From: Skeletonema tropicum
Taxonomy: Eukaryota > Bacillariophyta > Thalassiosirophyceae > Thalassiosirales > Thalassiosiraceae
Direction of reading: 5' to 3'
NCBI GenBank assembly: GCA_037178625.1
Contig: CM074136.1
Span: 2,170,001-2,234,000 of the forward strand
Length of the DNA stretch: 64,000 nucleotides
Part shown: positions 53,761-64,000 of the stretch, piece by piece
Layout of the letters: each line of letters opens with the position of its first letter
Numbering within the stretch: the first letter of the stretch is position 1
The notes under the pieces: generated by a model
What the model was told of the DNA's origin: nothing
The model's database searches: none
What the model saw: the letters and a program-made list of their open reading frames with translations, nothing else
Position numbers and translations under genes: made by a program

Positions 53761-55300
53761 CACGGGTTCTAAGCCTCCCGGTCTAAGTTCAAAAGTAGGA
53801 GTATCAACGTAGGAATAGTACTTAACAGGTGATATGACTATCGCTACGACATTTGTTAACCCTTACTAACCAACACAGGCAAAAATCAATATATTTTCTT
53901 GACGGGCTAACTATCGCCAAACACTTTTTCATCTCCACTCAACATCACCAAGATGAGGAGCACCGGCACCATGGTGTGTTTGCGTCCTATGGTGATATAA
54001 TGTCCCATCTTGATATACTGGTGAACTTTTTTGGCAACGAACTCTACACCCATATTGTAGTTCATTATTAAAAAAGTTCACCAGTATACAATAATGTCGA
54101 ATTAATTTTCGTCGACATATTTTATCGCTAGAAATTAAACCTCGACGACACAGTCTGCCGCTGCCGTATATATCCAAAAGAGAGGCAGTAGGGTGTGCCA
54201 TCAATCCGCCCTGCCCCTTCCAATCGACAACCAAACATATCTTATTCGTAGGTTATGCTTATCGCCACAGTAATCACCGTAATCACCAAGATTATAAGTG
54301 ATCTAGCCACACCATCATCAACAGCCACCTGTCGCCTTGTCGCGACCAACACTGCCACCAAAGGATGCATCATAGAAGGAACGAAGCCCCAAAACTTATG
54401 CCCCAGTCATAATATGATGTAGAACGATGATTGGGGGGCATAAACCTGATAAAAAGAGTCTTGTTAACTCCTTGAAGCGACGAGTCAATAATTACAAAAA
54501 ACTCGTCTCAAATGGGCACAATATCCACCATCAATTGTTGTATACAGCCACCAATAATGTCCAAAACACATCCAAAACAGAACTAACACATCATTGCGGT
54601 AATAATATACATTGTTATTGTTTGGAGTAGTGTTTTCAATCGGATAATATTAAATATTATTTGGTACAATAAATTACAAAATGTAAGCCTCTACACCATG
54701 ATAAATAATATGACATCCACCACCTATTTTGCGGCTGCTGAAGCGTGTATACCCCCCATACATCCTCTGTTATGTTGAGAGTTGAAGATTTGTGTTTGCA
54801 TTGTTGTTATGGACTGTTTATATGGTTGATTGTTGCATATTAATTATGGAAACATCACAACATGTCCGATCACATGTGCTCCTAGGTAATAATCAATAGA
54901 GGGAGCACTCTCATACGTGGGGCACGACCACGGAAGTCAATATTATATTGCAGATGAGATATGCAAAGTAGGGGACCTTTTAGTGCAGCGTATCATTGCC
55001 AAAAGGATCATACCACAGGTGGACGAAAATGACCAATTATTAAATCGTTGATGGCGCCTCGAATATCTCAACGACGGCATCTACCTCGACAAAAAAACGC
55101 CTCCATAATATACCCAATAGTAATTGGGAGCGATATAGGTGCATATATTGGTTATATTTGAAGCGTGTTCATGGTTGTGGCTGTCGGTAGGAGCGGCAGC
55201 TTCATGGTTGATGTCAAAAAGTGCAGCATTAGGTGGGACTTATAGGTAGTATGTACGTTCTACGATGATTTGAATTCCTACGTAGGCCTTAGAACCCGTG
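53761..55300 (-). mobile_element. 1.54-kb inverted-repeat element, copy 2
   Basis: Inverted copy of 7741-9296 with CACGGGTTCTAAG and CTTAGAACCCGTG ends. Differences are few; one 67-codon stretch (54427-54630) is unchanged at the protein level. The cytgene-like frames are not convincing genes. Lies between paralogue 2 and recA, outside both promoters as judged by distance. Confidence 0.8.
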
Positions 55301-55861
55301 GCGCCGTGGCTAATTCCCACACAAAACACTAACAAAACACAACAAACATGATTCTACACCCTCATGTGGTGGTTCTGCCTTCCATGTCGCCCCCCCAACC
55401 CAACCCCAGAGCAAAATATGATAGTAGAGACTAATAGCTTTCGATAGAACCACTGGTCAACGTTATATGTAGTATGCTCGCACAGCAGCAGTAGCATATA
55501 AGAGGTAGGCATGCGTCATTCTAGATCGAAATCGCAGTTATTGAGTTCAAATTTGTCGATAGGTGCTCCATATCGATGAATTATAGTTTCTTATGCAACA
55601 AATAATGTATAAATAGTGTTTGGGATGTTACGTTTAGCTTACTTTATGTATTTTTGTCGAGTATGATGGCCATTTTTATGACTCTTTTCATGTTGCGCGT
55701 GAAAATTGCTAAATGGTACCGCGGCGACGGTACCATTTGGTTCCCGCCAGTAGCCCTCACACCTCACACTACCACAACTTCCAACTTCCATGAGATCTTT
55801 CTTCTAACTACATACAATATCTCTTCGCTTGTCGCCAACCAACACCTAACAACCTGATATA
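55301..55861. other. Upstream region of recA
   Basis: No gene. A small inverted repeat AAATGGTACCG...CGGTACCATTT lies at 55712-55738, about 125 bp before the recA start; it could be a regulatory palindrome. Confidence 0.45.
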
Positions 55862-57382
55862 ATGCTGCTTCCCAATCATCTATCATCATCTGCTCTATCA
55901 GGACTGCTACTATTAGCAGCAGCCACTACCCAATCGGCCACAGCATTCACCACACAAACCCCGTCCACCAAAATCCATCCATCACATCATCATCGACACA
56001 TCAACATCATCGCAACCAATCTATCCGCACTCAGAAAGAATTCCAACAACGAAGAATCCGAATCATTATACAACTCATCCGCATCCAACAGCGGTGGGGT
56101 CAATCCCGCCAAAAAGGCGGCACTCGAGGGAGTGCTTCAGCGCATTGAACGGAATTATGGAAGGGGGAGTATTGTCAAGTTGGGTGATGCGGATAGGATG
56201 GTTGTGGATGTTATCAGTACTGGCAGTTTGACGTTGGGTGAGTGACTCTATTGGAATAGCTGTTATTATTTGGCGAAATGAGAGACTTATATATATATAT
56301 ATACGTATATATATTGCTTTCATTACATTTTTGCTCACATCATTCTCTTCATATCTTATCCTGCTGTCTCGGCACTTGAACATACATCTGACACAACACA
56401 AAATCAAAATGACCAATCATCAAATCCACTAAACAATCAATCAACATCAGACGCCGCCCTAGGAGGAGGCTACCCCAAAGGCCGCGTAATCGAAATCTAC
56501 GGTCCCGAATCCTCCGGCAAAACCACCCTCGCCCTACATGCACTCGCCGAATCACAACAAAATGGCGGAATCGCTGCCTTTGTCGATGCCGAACACGCCC
56601 TCGATCCCAAATACGCCGCAGCCCTCGGAGTTGATGTCGAGTCACTCCTAGTCTCACAACCAGACAGCGGTGAGATGGCATTGGACATTGTCGACCAACT
56701 CGTGCGAAGCTCAGCTGTAGATGTCATAGTGGTCGATTCTGTCGCGGCATTAGTCCCCCGGGCGGAACTGGAGGGGGAAATGTCCGATATGCAAGTGGGA
56801 TTACAGGCGCGATTGATGTCCAAGGCGTTACGAAAGATTACGGCGTCGTTGTCTTTGAGTCAGTGTACGGTGATATTTTTGAATCAGTTGCGTTCCAAGG
56901 TGGGTGTTATTTATGGTTCACCGGAGGTTACCTCGGGAGGGAATGCGCTTAAGTTTTATTCGAGTGTAAGATTGGACACACGTCGTCGTGAGATACTACC
57001 GGATAATATGGGTATTCGTGCCAAGGTCAAGGTGGTCAAGAATAAAGTTGCAGCACCCTTCAAAGTGATTGAATTGGATATCTTATTTGGAGAGGGGATT
57101 GATAAAATGGGTTGTTTGATTGATGCAGCTTTGGATTTGGGTGTGGTGCAACGGAAGGGGAGTTGGTATTCGTATGATGGGGCAAATTTTGCACAGGGGA
57201 GGGTGAATGCTAGTTTGTATTTGAAGGATCATAGGGAGGTGGCGATGGGTATGGAACGGGCTGTTAGGGACGCACTTTTGGATGCTGGTGCTGTAGACAA
57301 GGATGATGATGATGTGAGACACGAGGATGGAGATTTTGAGGAGGATAGAATCACAACAGAAGAGTCATCTGTCTTAGAGTAA
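55862..57382 (+). CDS. recA: Plastid-targeted RecA recombinase
   Basis: Two exons, 55862-56237 and 56451-57382, phase 1, intron 213 bp with a TA-rich microsatellite; 435 residues. RecA forms filaments on single-stranded DNA and drives strand exchange in organelle DNA repair. The leader has a hydrophobic core and ends SATA-F, an ASAFAP-like plastid cleavage motif, then a basic transit-like stretch. The mature part starts near [20 protein letters not shown]. Walker [10 protein letters not shown], the catalytic [38 protein letters not shown] and [20 protein letters not shown] (loops 1 and 2) are intact. The join restores [15 protein letters not shown] across the intron. The C-terminal tail is acidic, as in bacteria. 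Inherited from the cyanobacterial plastid ancestor or another bacterium; I cannot separate these by eye. Confidence 0.95.
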
Positions 57383-57972
57383 TGAGTTTGTTGTTCATGG
57401 TAGAGGAAGCGTTTGTTTGTTTTGCAAAGAGTTCATGATTTTTTACTTTAGATCGTCATTTTTACACTCTTCGGTTGTGTCCTGTTTGTTAGCAGTTTTG
57501 CTTTGCCCCGTCGTGATCTTGGTTTAGCATTCATCGCAGCTGGTACGTTTTCCTAGCCCATTGATCAAGAACAGAAGACTTTGTATAGTAATCAACTATC
57601 TTCGACATGACATAAGAGTGCATACTAATACTACTTAGTTGCACACGCGTGAGAGAAAACAGCTTCAGCAGCGCCTAAGTATCAATTGGGCAAACAACTA
57701 ACATCGAACAGACAATTATCAACGCAATCAAATGTAGCTCAGCAAACGTGAACAGTACATACAAGTACAACTACAACTATAACAGGTTTCTACTATCTGC
57801 TTCGCCTTCTCTCCCTGTGGACCCTGCCTCAAGATACTTAGCACTTCCGTTACCTCAAGTACATAAGTAGGTCAGGGCAATGCTATTTTGTTTTGTGGGC
57901 TTTAGTTGCACCACGAAGCAAGACAATAACCAGTGTCTCTTACTATGTAAATGTACCTAAGCAGGTCCAGAT
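57383..57972. other. Downstream of recA, nothing seen
   Basis: No gene or clear repeat. Confidence 0.5.
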
Positions 57973-58507
57973 CAGGGTTGTGTACCCACGTGAAATACCC
58001 CTGGGTAGGTAAGTACTTAGGTGTGGGTAGTACCCAAAATGTTCACCCCAATGGGTAGGTGGGTCTGGGTATCTACCCATACCCACCCCATTTTGATGGG
58101 TTTTGGGTAGGTGTGGGTACCTGCATAGATCTTCCATGTAGTACTACCAATTTCAGCTCTACGTGCATCAAACGCCTTCCTTGAGTGTGTATTTAGTACA
58201 TGCACCTGGTCTGATGGTCATCATCTGCAAAAATTGAGCCCTCAGCGTTTTGAAAAGGCTTTTTCTCTCGGCTGTAAAATCTGGTCTGTGGAGGAGATCG
58301 TTAAATGCAATTCGAGTGAAACTACATCGAATTTACTTGCAATACACATATTCACTACTCCTGCCAAGCACCTTTTGCCTCCTTTTGCTCCCTTTTCAAC
58401 GTACCCATCCATTGTCCAAACAGCACCCACTCGGGTAGGTGGGTATGGGTATCTACCCATTCCGAAATCCCGCCGGGTGGGTACTTGATGGGTATACCCA
58501 CACCCGG
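57973..58507 (+). mobile_element. hAT-type MITE, 3'-truncated copy
   Basis: Starts with the same CAGGGTTGTGTACCCAC end as 17896-18495 and follows it at high identity with small indels, but similarity stops at cacacccggt near 58507, so the right terminal repeat is missing. Confidence 0.88.
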
Positions 58508-58977
58508 TTAACTTTGTATTAGGGTTCTTTGAGACAACATCGGTATCTACTTCAACTTAAACCCCAAAGTAGTCAGGCGAAATAAAATCGAGCCGTCATC
58601 AGTCGTCTCTCGTCTCACGTCTCACGTCACGTCACTGATTTTATTTTCTATATATCGATCCTTGCCCGGTAGCTTCCGCTCTAGCATACCGATTTCTACG
58701 TGAGCCACGTAGGAATTCCTATATCATACACACCTATCTATTGTGTCGATAACTCTTGCCCCAGCTTGAACCAATGGGCATTTCATGTCTACCATCGAGT
58801 TGGGCATACGGAATGGCCATTGGTTCAAGTTCGGTCAATGGTATTGAGCAGCAGTATTCATTCTCCCAAAGTAGTTGGAGAGATGAGTTTCTAGTGTATT
58901 AAAAATAAATGGCGGGCTCTACAATAATACAAAAAGACAAAAGACACTTTTCGCATGCTTTCTTCCTTCCGACCAAT
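58508..58977. other. Short spacer between hAT elements
   Basis: No gene. Holds TTTCTACGTGAGCCACGTAGGAATT (58693-58717), an inverted pair of the window-wide motif, and an inverted repeat of GAACCAATGGGC/GCCATTGGTTC near 58769-58828. Confidence 0.5.
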
Positions 58978-59962
58978 TAGGCTTTTGATTCTAGTGCGCA
59001 CCATCTTGATTTCTAGTGCGCATCCCGCACATAATCGCGCACTCGAGTCCTACGGTAGGAACTTGTGGCTGACATACTCTAGGCTAAAAAAATGTGCGCT
59101 GCTGTGGAGGGATGAGGACTCAGCAACTCGATATCGAATCAACATACAATGCATCCTAGAGTAACATTTAACAAAACTATTTATGTATTCACAGTCCCCT
59201 TTTGTTGTAGGCTAGGTAAAGGGAGAGGAAGATCTGATCACCCAACGTACGAGTCTGGTGTTCGTTGGTGTTCGTTGAAGTTGTTGTTGAGGAGTGAGAA
59301 GACCCGTTCTGCTGCCCCTGATGATGGCATCACGAGGGACAATAGCTGAGCTGCTTCCTAATAGTAACGCAACTGCTATTGCAATTGCATTGATTTGAGC
59401 GACAGCCACAGTACCTGCAACTTTTATTCCTCCTAGAATCCTCGGCAAGTTCAGCGTCAAGATTGAGATACTGCTGGTAGTGTCTAGAGAATAGCTGAGT
59501 GATCTTTGTTGTATTCAAACTTGGAATGAGCCACTGCTACTTTCTGGCGGTAAATACTCCATCCATGCTTGAGCTTGTCAACAATATTATCCTCGCCTTC
59601 CAGATTTAGTGCAGGGTGATGACGAAGCTTTTCCAACTTTGCCATGGCCTGATTACGACTGAGGTGCTTCGCAACAGCAGGATTAAAGATACTGGCGCCC
59701 TCGAACAACTCAGTGGCGATGAACCCGTCACCTCCCTCGACAAACAAGCGTTCATTGAAATACTCAATAGCTGGAGCAACAGCTGAAAGCTACGTCACAG
59801 CTTCCCTCGGCTGGGGTATGGCGTTGTCATTTTTTGTCATGATTCATGATGAGAAAGGAGGGTAAGAGAAGAAAGGAAGAGCGAAATGGGAGGAAATAGG
59901 TCTGCTGGGGAAGACAAGAATTTAGTGCGCGGCCGCACTGGCGCACTAGAATCAAAAGCCTA
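58978..59962 (+). mobile_element. hAT element with degenerate transposase fragment
   Basis: 985 bp with perfect 22-bp inverted ends starting TAGGCTTTTGATTCTAGTGC, and the 8-bp duplication cgaccaat on both sides (58970-58977, 59963-59970). TAGG ends and 8-bp duplication fit hAT. It contains a minus-strand fragment with hAT transposase-like sequence, so it derives from an autonomous element by internal deletion. Confidence 0.92.
59484..59795 (-). pseudogene. hAT transposase fragment
   Basis: In-frame stretch AVAPAIEYFNERLF, then FEGASIFNPAVAKHL, resembles the region before the hAT dimerisation domain (AAEYFxxRL...A.IFNP). A stop lies just upstream (near 59798), and the catalytic and dimerisation parts are missing. 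Confidence 0.55.
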
Positions 59963-62900
59963 CGACCAATACACAAAAAATGCCGATCTTAAACGATTGG
60001 TCGACTTCGACACCAGTTTGTACTATCACCACGGCGCCGACAACACCGGCCGCCGCCAGTAACTCCTTTGGGATGCATTTGAGATCAACATTGTTGCTGC
60101 TACTTTGGATCTGGACGCATATTTTGGCATAGACAGAGAGCAGCACCTGCAAGACATCATTTTTTGGAGAGCAGAATCCGTCATCACCTACACAGCAAAT
60201 ATCACCAAACACAATAACAATGGTAATCTACACCCCATCATCGACGGTAAATGAGTTGCGCTCGTAGAAGCGATGGAGCATGTGCATGTAAAACTTGCCG
60301 GGGATCATGAAGAGGCAGTATACTACACTTCGAAGGCATCACTTGTAGTGATTTATGCGGGAAGAAGGATGCGATGCAATTGATGTAATCATGTTGCAAT
60401 GTGTTGAAAAGGATGATTTGGAAACAAATAAGGATTCAGGACGGATTCATTGCACTCGGTATTGTTGTCATGTCTGATTTATTAGATGAATAGCAGCGCA
60501 ATGCAACAAATATTTCATCGCAACTAATGGGAATCATGAGAAGTTCAAACTTGAAGAATGTATCATCTGCCGAACCTCGATGGTTTAAAGCGGATACCCT
60601 TCTCGCTAACATAAAGACACGAGATGAAACTGTCGATGCAATGATAAACAATGACGATGGATTGGAATGTAGCATCTTGTATACAAAATGGTCGCACAAC
60701 AGATGATGGCAGAAAGTGTGATGAAGGATACATGATGATGTTGTGATGCAAGCTGTCAGATGCAATGAGTATAATTCCAGACTATACAAGCAGCAAATAT
60801 TAAAATATTGGGCGATAGAAGGCATCCGCGTATATATTATATATACGTATATATACGCAACAAGCGAAAGATTTGAAGTGAATGTGACGGTGAAAAGTAG
60901 AGCAAATGAATGAATCAGATGTAAACCTTTCAAACCTTGCTTCTATATCAGCACAACAACTCAATGTACCTAACAAATACCTCCAAACATCAATAGATAA
61001 AGTTGCATGGTTTATTTATCCAAATACCCTTCGCCAGTTTTGTTATTGATGCTTACTGTTCATCACAGTCAAGTATGCAGGCGTTCTAGACAATTCATAT
61101 ATTGTTGCAACAAGAATGAGCGACGACTGTAGCTTAGTATGGCTTGAACTCTGTTTCATTTGACTCTATTCCAGTTCAATAGCTTTCGCTCGCAATTGGA
61201 AACATATTTATATTTACCACTACGACTATGAGATCTTGTTAGCTTTCGAATGCAGTTCCATTTTTGTACATCACAACATGTCCTGTAAATAGTTGAATAG
61301 TATATCCATGTACAGCACACTATTCAGCCTCCGCCATCGCCATAATGATCAAAACATTACAGATATTCCATTCTTATTTATTGTTGATGGTGTGCCTGAT
61401 GAGATGTTGCTTCTTGTTGCGTGCGGATGATTGTCTACGAGATGTGTCCTTCCATATACCAGCAAACAATGTACGAGCGATGCATGTTACGGACTGTAGT
61501 GACATTTAGCGGCGCACCCCTTTGTACATACATCAATATTTTTCATCCCGTGGCGTTTCCACAGCGATGATGGGCAACGGCGTTGGCCATTGTATGTATT
61601 CTGATTGTTGTGGAATGATGCTTCTGTGTCGGCATCTTGTGTTTGCTCTTCTTTATGCTTTCAGGCGCGCATCCAGACGGGAATCCAACCGCACCACTTC
61701 AGAAGTAGATTCACCATGGGAATAAGAATACATTTGCACGTTGATTGCAGTGGATAGTCCTGCTGCGGCTGCTAAAGCGAGTGCCCAGAGAATCTGGGAA
61801 TTTTGGTGAGGTGAGATGTCAAAACGTATTGTACGTAGGAATTAGTATATTTTCTACAGAGTTCTCATCTTCCGTGGACTTCCGTCCAAACAAAAATCCA
61901 CCACTAGAGGCATGCTAGTCCGTCTATGTCGCCTAGCCAATAGAACGTTATGATCTTCGAGCCGATAGCTTGCGTACGCATTACCAATACACGTTGGAAA
62001 GATATGGTGCACTTTGAACGGTGAAAATCGGTCGTTTATTTCGTTATTTATGTACTTTTCAGCGGAGGATGATCAAAAAATCACTTTTTGATGATGACGT
62101 GCCCGACCTGATTTTGTGGTGTTGATATCTCGATGAATATATGGAACCAGAAAAAGATAGTGTCATTCCCATAATCCTCACACTCTATACTATCGATATA
62201 TGCACATAAAGTAGAGTATTAAAATTTTTGCCACTTAGTGCATTTATGGCTGGGCAAGGATAAGTACCTAGTAGCAATCAATGAGGGCAAACGCTGTTTG
62301 GTTCGCACGACGTGCAGCCGATCCAGCGACCAGGGTCAATTCGAATTTTCTTGCAATGAAGGGCAAACGAGACTAATCATAGGCGACATTAAGGTCGCAT
62401 CGGTTAATTACTTCAGAAAAATTGAAGATGGTGACTGAACATTTTTGAACATAGTAGCGATAAGTACGTCAACTTTTGTAGGAACTTGTAAAGTATCGCT
62501 AAATCCTGAGTACCGATCTACTGACGAGACGGTTCCGGGATCTATGGGATCTCACAAAACGTCGCCAACCCAGTTTATTTACCCTTGGGTTGGGAGCTGT
62601 GTGTATTATTTAGGTGTGTTTTGTGTAGTACTATGTCGGCCAAAATTGTCCGTTCAAAAAGTTCTTCCAACTCTCCCATGACGAGATTCGCAGCATTTTC
62701 AGCTTACAAAAGAGACTCCAATCATTTGATGATTGTCTCCATTTATCTGGTTCTTGTATGGTCCAAGCTATGACAGGTTTGAGATTTGAAGACTCCGATG
62801 TTGACTTGTATGTCAATACATGGGGTATCCAAGCTGTTCGAGAAACACTGGCGTCATTGGGCTTCGTTTGTCACGCCCTGTCATATACTTATCATATATG

Positions 62901-63417
62901 AGTGAGGAAGTAGTAGCCTGACATTCTCAGGGTGAAAGGGGTCAACTTGAGAGTCGGGCGCCAGATGGCGACAAAAATGTGGCAGATTGGTAGCTGAGAG
63001 CAACTTCGAGTTTCTTCAAGTAAGAATGAACACGCCCAGGGTGGTTCATCGCACCATTCCGATTGATCAGAGCACTATTTTGGGCTGCAAACTCCTCTGC
63101 ATCGACATCGACGCCCGACAGCACAGAAAGCAACAGATATCAGCGCTGTTTGCTGTCTGGGCTGTCTGAAATGAAGTGAAAAAAAAAAGAGAATTAGATT
63201 CGATTCGAGGCGGCAGTCTTATATAGTCGATCATTCCCTATCCAACGATGTCTTAGTCGAATGGATGCACCCACCGTAGCCGAAGCAGTAGGGCGGAGAG
63301 TGATGATTTTGACAAAAGTGCTCAAAAATGACTTCAAAAAGACGTCCTCTAAAAAAACATTTCAAAAATATTTTCGAACCGCAGTCGCGTGAGAACGACA
63401 ATATCCATGATGAGCTT
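59963..63417. other. Gene-less stretch of about 3.4 kb
   Basis: The longest frame (60436-60933, minus) is rich in Cys, His, Ile and Ser without domain features and is not called. 60826-60858 is a TA-rich palindrome (tatatacgtatata). TACGTAGGAATTAGTA is at 61832-61847. Several spots before 63420 show long A-runs. I see no RNA gene. Confidence 0.45.
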
Positions 63418-64000
63418 TTAAAACTGTCGAGCGACCCATTTTGGGACAGTCGATTTTGAGAGTCCCAAAATGGGACAGTCAAGCAATAAGGTAGATCCTT
63501 CAAATGCATCATCATCTGACAAGAAATCCAAGGCAAACAGCTGATCCAAACCTTGAAGTAGCGCATTGATTTGTCTGGCCAACTCAGCGGGTGTATTCTT
63601 CTTGATGCTGCTAACAGCACGAAGGTAAGGACTCGTCAAATCCTCAACAAAAGGAGTTACAAAGGTTCTATGGTACCTATACAAGGAAGATGAACTTTTC
63701 TCCATTACCCTCTCGCGAAGAGGCTCATCGATGAGAGCCGTAAGATCAGACACAAACTTGTCAGTGATTGACTTCCTTTTCTCCTCCTGCTTTGCCTTCT
63801 TGTCACGCTTGATATTCTCCTTCTCTATGGCAACCCTTCGCGCCCTGTCAGTGATGTCAGTATACGCGTCAATGAATTCAGAGTATTCTTCCTTTGGAGG
63901 TGCGCCCAGAGTGTCGGTCAAATATCGTTCAATCCACTCAGGATTGGTCAAAGCATCCACAGCTGTCGTTACCGACGGGTATCCAGCGGTTTTGGCTGCA
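63418..64000 (-). CDS. Unrecognised protein, C-terminal part (runs off window)
   Basis: The frame is open from the window edge to the stop at 63418, at least 193 residues, so the start is outside. Begins ...AAKTAGYPSVTTAVDALTNP, then EWIERYLTDTLGAPPKEEYS, a Lys-rich coiled-coil segment (KRDKKAKQEEKRKSITDKF), and a helical C-terminus ending PKWVARQF. No family recognised. An intron acceptor (ACAG) near 63967 is possible. The first bases after the stop contain a repeat of CCCATTTTGGGACAGTC around 63436-63480. Confidence 0.5.
   Translation of the reverse strand, partial: AAKTAGYPSVTTAVDALTNPEWIERYLTDTLGAPPKEEYSEFIDAYTDITDRARRVAIEKENIKRDKKAKQEEKRKSITDKFVSDLTALIDEPLRERVMEKSSSSLYRYHRTFVTPFVEDLTSPYLRAVSSIKKNTPAELARQINALLQGLDQLFALDFLSDDDAFEGSTLLLDCPILGLSKSTVPKWVARQF

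Noticed and set aside
60436..60933. 165-codon minus-strand frame
   Set aside because: Cys/His/Ile-rich with no domain, crossing a TA-rich palindrome; looks like chance.
1..64000. tRNA or rRNA genes
   Set aside because: No sequence with convincing A and B boxes and cloverleaf, and no rRNA core sequence, was seen by eye; a covariance search could still find one.

Overview
The window looks like nuclear DNA of a photosynthetic stramenopile, most likely a diatom. Genes have short GT-AG introns (often GTGAGT or GTAAGT donors, CTAAC-type branch points). A cytosolic ribosomal protein, a golgin and an acetyl-CoA transporter are eukaryotic. The bacterial-type RecA and an mTERF protein both begin with a signal peptide ending in an ATA-F motif, the ASAFAP-like cleavage site typical of proteins sent to a secondary red plastid. 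The species cannot be named from sequence alone.

Layout. 1-5152: no intact gene; two pairs of direct repeats and a frameshifted PIF1-helicase relic. 5153-6615: a complete short LTR element with 5-bp target duplication. 6616-9300: repeats and a 1.55-kb terminal-inverted-repeat element whose second copy lies inverted at 53761-55300. 9538-11978: RPL5 and a plastid mTERF gene, convergent. 12-17.9 kb: one secreted-protein gene, a duplicated fragment of the 43-kb locus, hairpins. 17896-18495: hAT-type MITE with perfect 8-bp target duplication (second copy at 57973). About 19.0-38.3 kb: a roughly 19-kb accessory block built around an apparently intact Helitron-type gene (Ulp1-like protease, Rep and PIF1-like helicase joined by six confirmed or likely introns), with at least four further genes, including a 1,174-aa protein with an MBD-like domain and a divergent 1,187-aa protein. 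An imperfect palindrome (core GTAAAATTGTGC / GCACAATTTTAC) recurs about a dozen times across the block, always in introns or spacers and never in a coding exon I could define. 38.7-41 kb: tandem repeats, foldbacks. 41082-45121: acetyl-CoA transporter and GRIP golgin, convergent. 45.2-46.6 kb: nested foldback and MITE elements. 47012-53384: two paralogous genes of an unrecognised Cys-containing family, each preceded at about -175 by a perfect 17-bp-stem hairpin whose stem sequences differ while the loop is conserved. 55862-57382: plastid RecA. 58-60 kb: two hAT elements. 60-63.4 kb: no gene seen. 63418-64000: 3' part of a gene running off the window.

Connections. Host genes are ordinary and well spaced; most of the interest lies in the Helitron-centred block and its shared palindrome, the covarying hairpins, and a motif (TACGTAGGAATT) that occurs 14 times, commonly 120-300 bp upstream of start codons. 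All exon joins given here were checked only by reading phase and splice consensus by eye; no homology search was run.
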